The notes under the pieces were generated by a model, which searched no databases, was not told the DNA's origin, and was given only the letters and a program-made list of their open reading frames with translations. Shown here in pieces: positions 56,240 to 64,000 of a DNA stretch of 64,000 bases (its first letter is position 1; each line of letters opens with the position of its first letter). The stretch is from Piscicola geometra (lineage: Eukaryota > Annelida > Clitellata > Hirudinida > Piscicolidae). The stretch spans positions 4,167,434 through 4,231,433 of the forward strand of contig OX030968.1 in the NCBI GenBank assembly GCA_943735955.1. The letters run 5' to 3'. Both the position numbers and the translations under genes were made by a program.

Positions 56240-56810
56240 TAGAGACCGACCGAAACAGAGCTTTTTTTTCCGCCGAAACCGAAATAAGACCGAAATTAAA
56301 ATCTCATTTTCGGCCGAAACCTAAATTAAGCCGAAATTGAATATCAATTTTCGGCCGAAACCGAAATTTCTCCCGGATGCTATATAAGAGAGGTCAACAG
56401 AAGTCAAGGTAGAGATGTTATAAAAGAGAGGTCAAGGTAGAGATGTTATATAAGAGAGGTCAAGGTAGAGATGTTATATAACAGAAGTCAAGGTAGAGAT
56501 GTTATATAAGAGAGGTCAAGGTAGAGATGTTATATAAGAGAGGTCAACAGCTGAGTCTGAATCAAGGTGAGTGCTAGATGAGAGTGGAGACAACAAAACC
56601 TGCAATCAAGCAACATTATTTCTATAGCTCGTTTTCTCTAATTCAAAAGCACTTTCAAATTCAAAATTTGTTAAATAAAACAGGTTTTTAGACCCCCTCT
56701 AATAATATTAGATAATAATAATAATAGAGACCGACCGAAACTGATATTTTTAATTCGGCCGAAAACGAAATTATTCCGAAATTGAAATCAGATTTTCGGC
56801 CTCTTTATAA
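56240..56810. mobile_element. hAT-like fragments with CCGAAA subterminal motifs
   Basis: AGAGACCGACCGAAAC occurs at about 56241 and again at about 56726, each followed by multiple TTCGGCCGAAA and CCGAAATT motifs. This pattern is typical of the ends of some animal hAT elements. Between them is a tandem array of a 28-bp unit (GTTATATAAGAGAGGTC and AAGGTAGAGAT) at 56395-56550. No transposase is seen. Confidence 0.5.
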
Positions 56811-56914
56811 GCATGGAAAGCTAGGAGGAATGATGATATCTCTCTCAAGCACCCTTTCGAAATTGCATCATTTAACATCAAAACATCGAAAAGTAACCAA
56901 GCCACGCCTTCTTT

Positions 56915-57000
56915 TTTTATCGTCTGACAGACGCAGGCCATGTTACAATGTTTCTGAGTCCGACGTCTACCATCTAAGCCATCCCCGCTCCCTTCTACAT
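56915..57000 (-). mobile_element. tRNA-derived SINE head
   Basis: On the minus strand GGATGGCTTAGATGGTAGACG is a box A-like tRNA 5' half, nearly identical to GGTTGGCTTAGATGGTAAAG of the SINE at 59395-59574. Box B is missing, so this is a truncated copy. Confidence 0.45.
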
Positions 57001-57191
57001 GGTGTTTTACGGTGATTTTTTTTCCAAATCGTTTGTGAATTTTCAGTTTATAAAATATTTCAACAACAATTTCAGAATGGGAAATCTTTTATTCAAAAAT
57101 CAAATAGGAATATTGGAAAAATTGATTTTATTTATTTAAATGAATTGTTTCTGACTCAGACGATCATTGAAGAGTGAGGCTGGCACTGGCG

Positions 57192-57614
57192 TTAATGGCA
57201 AACATGCACATATTGGGTGGAGGTTGCATGCCGGTAATACGGTCGTACTGTGTTATGAATGTGACACGCCGAACGATCCCAGTCAACCAATCGGCACTTG
57301 TCACAGCCCAGCTTTTTGCAGTGTTCCAGACATTCCTCCACGTTCTTCCTGGCACCACCACCAGCACCACGGGAATGCGCGTTACTAATGCCGAAAAAAT
57401 CTGCGAGAATGGTTGCGAAAGACTGGAGCAAAAGAATGTGGAAGGTAGTTGTTATTGTGAATGAGTGTTGAATGTTATTTTATGAACTTATGAAATCATC
57501 ATGCGATGGAGAGTAAAGTGATAGAGTCATGGCGACGAGGAGTAGCTCACGGTCGAATATATTCTCACACTGCACCAGAGCCAGGAGAAGAGCAAATGCG
57601 AGAAAAAACTTCAT
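57192..57614 (-). CDS. Small secreted PAN/apple-like cysteine-rich peptide
   Basis: Two exons, complement(join(57192..57400,57569..57614)), give 84 aa. Exon 1 is a signal peptide (MKFFLAFALLLALVQ) ending at a GTGAGA donor. Exon 2 starts after TCTCGCAG. The mature part is Gly-rich, then VEECLEHCKKLGCDKCRLVDWD and SACHIH, with six cysteines in all including one in the last three residues. The CLExCKKxxCxxxxxVDWDxxxxxCxIH pattern resembles PAN/apple domains. The exon 2 acceptor was chosen because it is the one that keeps frame with the only good donor; the T-rich tract before it is modest. I cannot name a function. Confidence 0.65.
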
Positions 57615-58330
57615 TGCAACGTTGAATTACTTCAGAAAGAGCGCAAATCTCAACCTTTTCAGTACAATTTGACTTTCTTAAATACAACTTCAGCCTATTT
57701 TACATTAAATTATTGATGTTTCATTGGGAAATAAATTTAAAATTTTAAATAAGAATCGTAAATATAAACATCAACAAAAATATAAACGTGAAAAATTGTA
57801 TCATAGACGAAAAAATAAAATGTGTCCTTACGGTCCTTTTACACAAAAAATTGACTAAAATAAAAAATTCTAAAAATAAATATAGTTTTTTTATAAATAG
57901 TGTATAAAATGGTAAAATTTAATAAAATAAAGTTTTTATTATTTTTTTCACAATGACTGTCTAACGGACTAAAATAATTTAATATATTCGCATTACGGGA
58001 AAAAGTTATTTTAAAAAGGTAGAATTGGATGAAGAGTCTTCAAGAAGAAAATTTCATGGAAAGAAACATTGTCTTTACCAATAAAAAATTATATTCTCAC
58101 CACAGTACCAACATTGCTACTACAGCATCATCACATCATCTTCATAACCACAAAACATAATCAGTATTTTTCTTAATCTTCTTGCCACTGGTGTTGAAAC
58201 TGCAACAGAAGGTGAAGGAGAAGTCCTTACCAACACTGGAACTGTTGTGGTTGTGGAAGGTTTCCTTTTTTGTCGCAACTCACCTGGTTCTCTGCGGCCA
58301 TCTTGGTTTGCTGCGACCATTCCTTGACAA
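57615..58330. other. AT-rich intergenic, possible short minus-strand exon
   Basis: No clear gene. At 58284-58320 on the minus strand there is an ATG followed by 13 codons (MVAANQDGRREP) and a strong GTGAGT donor, which could be a first exon, but no partner exon was recognised. A diverged relative of this block (CTCTGCAGCCATCTCT, ACAGCATCATT) appears at 59290-59720, so it may instead be a repeat. Confidence 0.3.
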
Positions 58331-58337
58331 ATAGAAG

Positions 58338-58740
58338 ACAAGAATAATCTGAAGGCTTCAGAATGAGCACTAGTGCCAAGCTTGCAAGCACCCACTGGCT
58401 ACCAACTTCCGTGGGGGCGGAACAGGGTGGGCCACGACCCACCCAATACTTAGAGCTAATGGGCCACAATATATTTGGCCCACCCAAAAATCAACTGTGA
58501 TAATCATTTGGGAAACTGTTTAATGTACAACACTATTCGAGGCTCTAACTTATAAAATTTGTTAAACTATTTCATTAGGAACTAATTTTTTAAACTAATT
58601 TATTAACTAAACCATAATTTTCTGGTTTAATGATGCCGATATTTTGCTCGTGGCGCCCCTAATGCCTACTTCACCAGGCAAATGAGCTCTGCAGATGAAC
58701 GACAGACTGCCTTCAAAACGAATCTTCTACACATGACTCA
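58338..58740 (+). repeat. Dispersed repeat split by a MITE
   Basis: The left part (GAGCACTAGTGCC through CTTGCAAGCACCCACTGGC) and right part (CTTCACCAGGCAAATGAGCTC through CACATGACTC) are continuous in the copy at 3121-3262. Here they are separated by about 260 bp. Confidence 0.8.
58403..58665. mobile_element. Short hAT-like non-autonomous insertion
   Basis: Comparison with the uninterrupted copy at 3121-3262 shows an insertion of about 250-260 bp. Its ends read GTGGGGGCGGAACAGG and, inverted from the right, TTAGGGGCGCCACGAG, an imperfect terminal repeat of the GGGGCG type seen in hAT elements. The flanks CCAACTTC and CCTACTTC look like an 8-bp duplication with one change. No coding capacity. 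Confidence 0.65.
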
Positions 58741-58741
58741 A

Positions 58742-59394
58742 ACTTAAAAATTTAGAAAGACAAGAATCCTAAAACTTTGATTTTTCAATTTATTCATTAA
58801 ATTGATGTAGATTATAAGAATATTCACTAAATTCAAATCAGTTATTTGTCTCGCAATTTACTTTGAAGTTGTGATTGTGTTCTTTGAAATACTTTTTAAT
58901 GATATTGTTAATATAAAGTATTAAAAACCAGTATCTTTATAATGAAACATTAATTTATTTGAAAAGAAAGTTAACTACATTTAGACTCTAAATTTTGGAG
59001 TTGATAATATCGAAAAGGTTTTCAATTGAGCTCTATAATGGTTTTTTATAAATAATTGATTCGAATTAATAATGTAGTTGAACGTATAAACTAAATACTA
59101 ATTATCTGTCGCTAGGGGGACAAATACAAAAAAGTTATAGGAGGTTGATGACTATCACAATCAATCAATCAATCAAAAGCGACTTACAATAAATTAGTTA
59201 AAACACCTTTGGAATATATACATAATTTTTTGCAGAAATATTAACAAATCCTTATCTAACCACTCTTCCCATCTTACCTCACCCACATCATCATCATCAT
59301 CGTCACAGCATCATTACCAATACAGCATCTTAAACGTCACCACAGAACCATCATTCCTAGTACAGCGTCATCATTCCTACAAAAGCATCTTATA
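58742..59394. other. AT-rich intergenic, no gene seen
   Basis: Mostly AT-rich unique sequence, with one CAATCAATCAATCAA run at 59160 and CATCATCATC microsatellite at 59285-59310. Confidence 0.5.
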
Positions 59395-59574
59395 TAATGC
59401 GTATTTATAATGCGCCAAGGCACGCAACTGAGGCGCCACTCACACGACATACGTCGTGAAACACCGCATCATATACACTAGGTATATGATAGCTCACGGT
59501 TGGCTGAACAGGGATTCGAACTGGCGATCTTTAAGTTGCAGGTCCAACGACTTTACCATCTAAGCCAACCCGCT
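59395..59574 (-). mobile_element. tRNA-derived SINE
   Basis: On the minus strand a tRNA-like head (59507-59574) has box A TTGGCTTAGATGG and box B GTTCGAATCCC at correct spacing, but its acceptor and anticodon stems do not pair, so it is not a tRNA. A body follows with CCGTGAGC, ACGACGTATGTCGTG and GCGCCTCAGTTGCGTGCC. The last block recurs at 1858-1876. Confidence 0.7.
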
Positions 59575-60789
59575 GGATTTTCTTGGCACTGCTTTAGACT
59601 TTTAAGTTTAGAGGGTGAGAATGGAAGTGTAGAAGAAGACCTTGCTTAAGACTGAAGTTTTTCAGACAGGTTTTTCATTTTTCTCTGCAGCCATCTCTCA
59701 AGAGACCTTGCAGAATCTTCTTGGCACTTCCCAACTTTTATTAGAAATAAAAAAATAGCATTTAACGATGGCAATGGCAGTTTAATGAATAAATCCAAAC
59801 AAGCTTATATTTTAAGCCAAAAAATAAAAGTTTTTCAACAACAAAAATGGTATACATAAGTAATTGTTTATTAAAGTCAAAAAATAGTATTGAACGATGA
59901 CAATTTCTGTTTAATAATTAAATCCAAACAATCGAATATTGTAAGCAAGAAATAACAGTTTTTCAACATTTTCACCAAGAAGTTTGCTGCGACGATCTGC
60001 GTAGATTTTTCTTGAGAACTAAACAGTTGATCGCTAGGCACACTTGTTGGGGGTGCAGATAAGTATTTTCGAGCAGCAGGCTCAAGACATGAATATTGAC
60101 TGCAATGCCAATACGCAAAAATGTTGGATGTTCTATTGATCCTAGGCTCTTTAAGATACGCCTGCATTTGGCGTTTGTGTTCAGGCGTCTTCTTGGCAGC
60201 ATCATCGTTGTTTTGGTTGGTGAGGTTAATTCTGTCGTGAATATCCCATAAGGATGATGAACCCAAACTGTTTAAAACGTTATTTCTCAGTATTTTTTCA
60301 GCCTGGTTGATGGAATTCTCTCCTGCAACAAAGTTTGGTTTGATAAAGTTTAAAACTTTTTTTTTTTGCTTTCTTTTTTTTTAAATCGTCAAAATACATG
60401 TCTTTGAAGCGAGGATCAAGCAAAGTAGCTGCAAGCACTTCGGGCATTTTTTTAACAAACTCCAACCGTTTGTCTATGGCATCTCGAAGGGCTGCTTTCA
60501 TCTGCATCAGTCCAACATCAGCTGACGTGATTTCTAATTTTGTTTTCAGCATAGAAATCATCGGAATGACAATAGATATTGATGCATCATCGTAGATGAT
60601 CTCTGTGGTCGCGTCACTAAATGGTTTTAACACTATTATTCTTTCAATAAGTTTCCATTCTTCTTTTGTTAAGGAGGAATTGCAGTCGATTTACCCCTTA
60701 ACCGATTCACCCCATAACCGATTCACCCCTCAACCGATTCATCGCTAAAAATAGTTAAAAACGGACTTATTTTTTTAAGTAAAAATGTT

Positions 60790-61430
60790 AATATAAAATA
60801 AAATTTTTAATATAAAAGAAAAGTTTAAATATAAAATAAAATTTTAAATATAAAATAAAATTTTAAATATAAAATAAAATTTTAAATATAAAATAAACTT
60901 TTAATATATGATAAAATATTTAATATAAAATAAAATTTGTAATATATATTAAAATTTTAAATATAAAATAAAATTTTAAATATAAAATAAAATTTTAAAT
61001 ATAAAATAAAATTTTAAATATAAAATAAAATTTTAAATATAAAATAAAATTTTAAATATAAAATAAAATTTTAAATATAAAATAAAATTTTAAATATAAA
61101 ATAAAATTTTAAATATAAAATAAAATTTTAAATATAAAATAAAATTTTAAATATAAAATAAAATTTTAAATATAAAATAAAATTTTAAATATAAAATAAA
61201 ATTTTAAATATAAAATAAAATTTTAAATATAAAATAAAATTTTAAATATAAAATAAAATTTTAAATATAAAATAAAATTTTAAATATAAAATAAAATTTT
61301 AAATATAAAATAAAATTTTAAATATAAAATAAAATTTTAAAGATAAAATAAAATTTTAAATATAAAATAAAATTTTACATATAAAATAAAATTTTAAATA
61401 TAAAATAAAATTTTAAATATAAAATAATTT
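60790..61430. repeat. 19-bp (AAATATAAAATAAAATTTT)n satellite
   Basis: About 33 nearly identical copies of AAATATAAAATAAAATTTT inside the left half of the nested element. Confidence 0.95.
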
Positions 61431-61559
61431 ATTACATTTAAAATAATTTATTACATTTAAAATAATTTATTAAATTTAAAATAATTTATTAAATTTAAAA
61501 TAATTTATTAAATTTAAAATACTTTATTAAAACAAAATAAAATATTAAATAAAAAATAA

Positions 61560-62230
61560 ATTATTTAACACTTAATACATTACTAATACAAGGCACTCTT
61601 TTCAACCAATTTATTTTAGGGTTGTATTTTATGACAGCCTTTGGACAAAATAAACCTTAAGGAATGATTTTTTTGAGAGTTAATTGAACTTTTTAGCAAG
61701 TAAAAGGAGGCATTGGTAATTTTTAACATGGGGCAGATCATGCAGTTGATTATGAATTGATTAGGAAGTGAGGAATAAACAGACTATTTTTAAATGACAT
61801 ATAAAAACGGTGCTTTTTTCTCTTTCTTATCTTTTTTCTTTGCCCTCAGTTGACTTGAAGTGTCCATCCTGCACATATCTCACTTTCACTGAATTTATAC
61901 TTTTGTGCACATTTCCCAGTTTTTAAACAATTCTTACCCGTATCTCACACCTCATGATAATTGTGAGAAAGGTTAATTTTAACTTAGAATTAGTTTTGTT
62001 CCAACCTTATCGAAAATCTTTTTATTTGGCGAAAAAATAAAATTTCTGTTAAAAGTACACTAGCATACTGAAAGTAAACAACGAATATATACATCTGCCA
62101 TTAATGGAGATTTCGGTAATAGGTTAATCTGGCTTCTATTCTTTCCATGAATCATAAATTGAAAATAACTCCGAAATAATTATTAATTTGACAAAAAACA
62201 CAAAAATATTTTTTCTCTTAAAAACCAATC
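61560..62230. other. Interior of nested element, no gene
   Basis: Unique AT-rich sequence between the two satellite blocks. No open frame of useful length and no transposase motif, so the element is non-autonomous. Confidence 0.7.
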
Positions 62231-62239
62231 CATTTTTTT

Positions 62240-62640
62240 ATACTTATTTTATAACTTTTTATTTATTTTATAATTTTATTTATTTTATAATTTTTTCAAA
62301 TTTTATAATTATTTATTTATTTTATAATTATTAATTTATTTTATAATTATCTATTTATTTTATAATTATCTATTTATTTTATAGTTATCAATTTGTTTTA
62401 TGATTATCTATTTATTTTATAATTATCTATTTATTTTATAATTATCTATTTATTTTATAATTATCTATTTATTTTATAATTATCTATTTATTTTATAATT
62501 ATCTATTTTATTTATAATTATCTATTTATTTTATAATTATCTATTTGTTTTATAATTATCTATTTATTTTATATGTATCTATTTATTTTATAATTATCTA
62601 TTTATTTTATAATTATCTATTTATTTTATAATTGTTAAAA
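62240..62640. repeat. 19-bp (TTTTATAATTATCTATTTA)n satellite
   Basis: About 20 copies of a second 19-bp unit in the right half of the nested element. It has the same period as the left block but a different sequence. Confidence 0.93.
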
Positions 62641-62872
62641 TATTTTATAATTTTTTATATATTTTTAGATATATTTTATAATTTAAAAAAATAATTTGCT
62701 ATTTATTTTATCTTTTTAAATAAATTTGTTTATTCATTTTATAATTTTTTCATAGTTTTTCATTTATTTGAAAAAATTATAGTTTTTTATATTTTTCATT
62801 ATTTAAAATTTTTTTTATTATTTTATTTTAGCAAAATACCTATAAAAAATAAAGTCCGTTTTTAACTATTTT

Positions 62873-63010
62873 AAGGGGTGAATCGGTTGAGGGGTGAATC
62901 GGTTATGGGGTGAATCGGTTAAGGGGTGAATCGGTTAAGGGGTGAATCGGTTATGGGGTGAATCGGTTATGGGGTGAATCGGTTATGGGGTGAATCGGTT
63001 AAGGGGTGAA
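62873..63010. repeat. 17-bp subterminal repeats of the nested element
   Basis: About nine copies of GGGGTGAATCGGTTAAG (AAG/ATG variants) at the right end; three inverted counterparts lie at 60690-60745 at the left end. Expansion at one end only makes the element asymmetric. Confidence 0.93.
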
Positions 63011-64000
63011 TCGACTGCATCCCGTTAAGGAGTCGATGTCTCCATATTCAACGGAATAAAAGTAAATTGCTTTTTGTTGCTCATTTAGCCTCGACAGCAT
63101 CAAGTATGAGCTGTTCCAACGCGTTTCAACATCTTGAATCAGTGAATGTTGTGGAACATCAGCTAATTTTTGTATTTCCTTGAGATGACGACAAGCTTGT
63201 TCGCTGTGTTTGAAGTGAGAAACTATTTTTCTTGATTTTTTGTTAACTTTCTCAACTGAATTTTGAAGAGAAATAGCATCTTTCACGACAAGTTGTAGGT
63301 TATGTGCAAAACAACCAAAGTCACGTATTCCCGCAATACGCATTGAGCTCACCATGTTGGGCGCATTGTCACGGATGCCCAGGTGAACTTTATCATCTAT
63401 CTCCCAGTTCAGAATTGCTTCTTTCAATTTTGATGCCAAATAAGCTCCTGTATGGTTTTCTTCTAAGACCATAGCATTCAAAACAACTTTCTTTCTTGAA
63501 CTTTCATGCACTAAATGAGCAGTGAAGCTAAGTAAAGAGCATGATTTGGTCGGATTCGTCCATCCATCTGTTGTAAAACTAATCCATTCTGCTTTTTTAA
63601 CAAGTTTTTTAACTTGTTGATTCATTTGTATGTAAGTTGCTGGCATCAAGCTGGTTCGAAAATACTTTTCGCTCTTTAAACGGTAATTTGTTGATGCAGT
63701 TGGATCAGCAAAATTCCACCTTTTGAATGCTTCACCTTCAACAATTGAATATGGAAGCTTATCAACAATGATCAAATCCATGATGCATTTGTCGATTGTC
63801 TGAGTAGAGGGATGATCATCTGGCCAGGTTCTGCAATCTTTTTGAAAATTGATAACTGGTTGAACTGAAACAGGCTGTGAAACAGATTCTTCTAATTTTT
63901 TTTCTTCGCTACTGTCGCCAGATCATTTTTCTCTTCAACGTCTAACAAAAACCTGGTGAACAATTCTTTGTGGTGTTTTTGAAGATGGTTTTTCAATCCA

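Larger units (their letters stand above)
60669..63032. mobile_element. Nested 2.35-kb TIR element with perfect 8-bp duplication
   Basis: Element 60677-63024, flanked by TTAAGGAG at 60669-60676 and 63025-63032. The ends are inverted: TTGCAGTCGATTTACCCC on the left and ATGCAGTCGATTCACCCC from the right, each continuing into tandem ACCGATTCACCCC repeats (3 on the left, about 9 on the right). Inward of these, both sides share AAATAGTTAAAAACGGACTT. The interior is AT-rich with no coding capacity. It interrupts the hAT transposase codon series, which continues in the same frame across one copy of the 8-bp site. Confidence 0.93.
59877..64000 (-). pseudogene. BED/hAT transposase gene, broken, partial at window edge
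   Basis: On the minus strand, from the right edge: the end of a BED zinc finger (63925-64000, with HLQKHH), a linker frameshifted in an A-run near 63895, then a long frame (63781-63033). That frame carries hAT core motifs: ISFTTDGWTNP (catalytic D region), CFAHNLQLVV and QDVETRWNSSYLML. After the nested insertion 60677-63024 the frame resumes (EEWKLIERIIVLKPF), with LLDPRFK at about 60405-60425. It ends in a HATC domain (AARKYLSAPPTSVPSDQLFSS, about 59990-60080). At least two more frameshifts lie near 60270-60380. It is ZBED-type and not functional. Confidence 0.9.

Noticed and set aside
57174..57464. Plus-strand 96-codon frame overlapping the PAN-like gene
   Set aside because: Antisense shadow of the minus-strand exon, which has a signal peptide exon, phase-matched splice sites and a conserved cysteine pattern.
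59507..59574. Second tRNA gene on the minus strand
   Set aside because: Boxes A and B are present, but acceptor and anticodon stems do not pair and a SINE-like body follows.

Overview
This is eukaryotic, almost certainly invertebrate-metazoan DNA: multi-exon genes with GT-AG introns, a nuclear tRNA gene, and remnants of hAT, piggyBac, FLYWCH/MULE-like and non-LTR elements. I suspect a lophotrochozoan (annelid/mollusc-like) from gene content and the style of the secreted peptide, but this is inference. Unique sequence is AT-rich, and a very large part of the window is micro- and minisatellite. Most long open frames in it are repeat artefacts.

Genes in order: TFIIS (-, 6153-7164); a 15-exon ankyrin-DHHC palmitoyltransferase (+, 7788-17875); ubiquitin-eL40 fusion UBA52 (-, 18440-19418); an 11-exon RBMS/Shep two-RRM protein (+, 20287-31437); a 12-exon MTHFSD-like protein (-, 39680-47889); tRNA-splicing endonuclease catalytic subunit TSEN34 (-, 49728-51593); bystin (-, 51768-53203); TMEM186-like (+, 53450-54100); tRNA-Arg(ACG) (55882-55954); and a small secreted PAN/apple-like peptide (-, 57192-57614). 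All exon joins were worked out by hand from splice motifs, family conservation and phase; each chain gives an uninterrupted frame of the size expected for its family. Three head-to-head pairs (TFIIS/DHHC, UBA52/RBMS, BYSL/TMEM186) are separated by only about 0.25-0.87 kb and probably share promoters. MTHFSD, TSEN34 and BYSL lie in tandem. Several genes serve RNA and translation (TFIIS, eL40, TSEN34, bystin, RBMS), but I see no operon-like co-function.

The flanks and gene-poor stretches hold mobile DNA. The left 4.7 kb is a 16-bp satellite in both orientations around repeated FLYWCH-like coding fragments. A hAT relic with an 8-bp target duplication sits in the last intron of MTHFSD. A piggyBac relic with TTAA ends lies after TMEM186. 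The right end is a decayed BED/hAT transposase gene split by a 2.35-kb nested element with a perfect 8-bp duplication.

The most unusual signal is in the introns of the three large genes. Seen on the sense strand, G/T-rich tandem repeats start at or near donor sites and C/A-rich tandem repeats run into acceptor sites. This holds on both strands of the window, so it follows transcription and not the chromosome. The two ends of many introns are therefore complementary and could pair, while most of those acceptors lack an ordinary U-rich tract.
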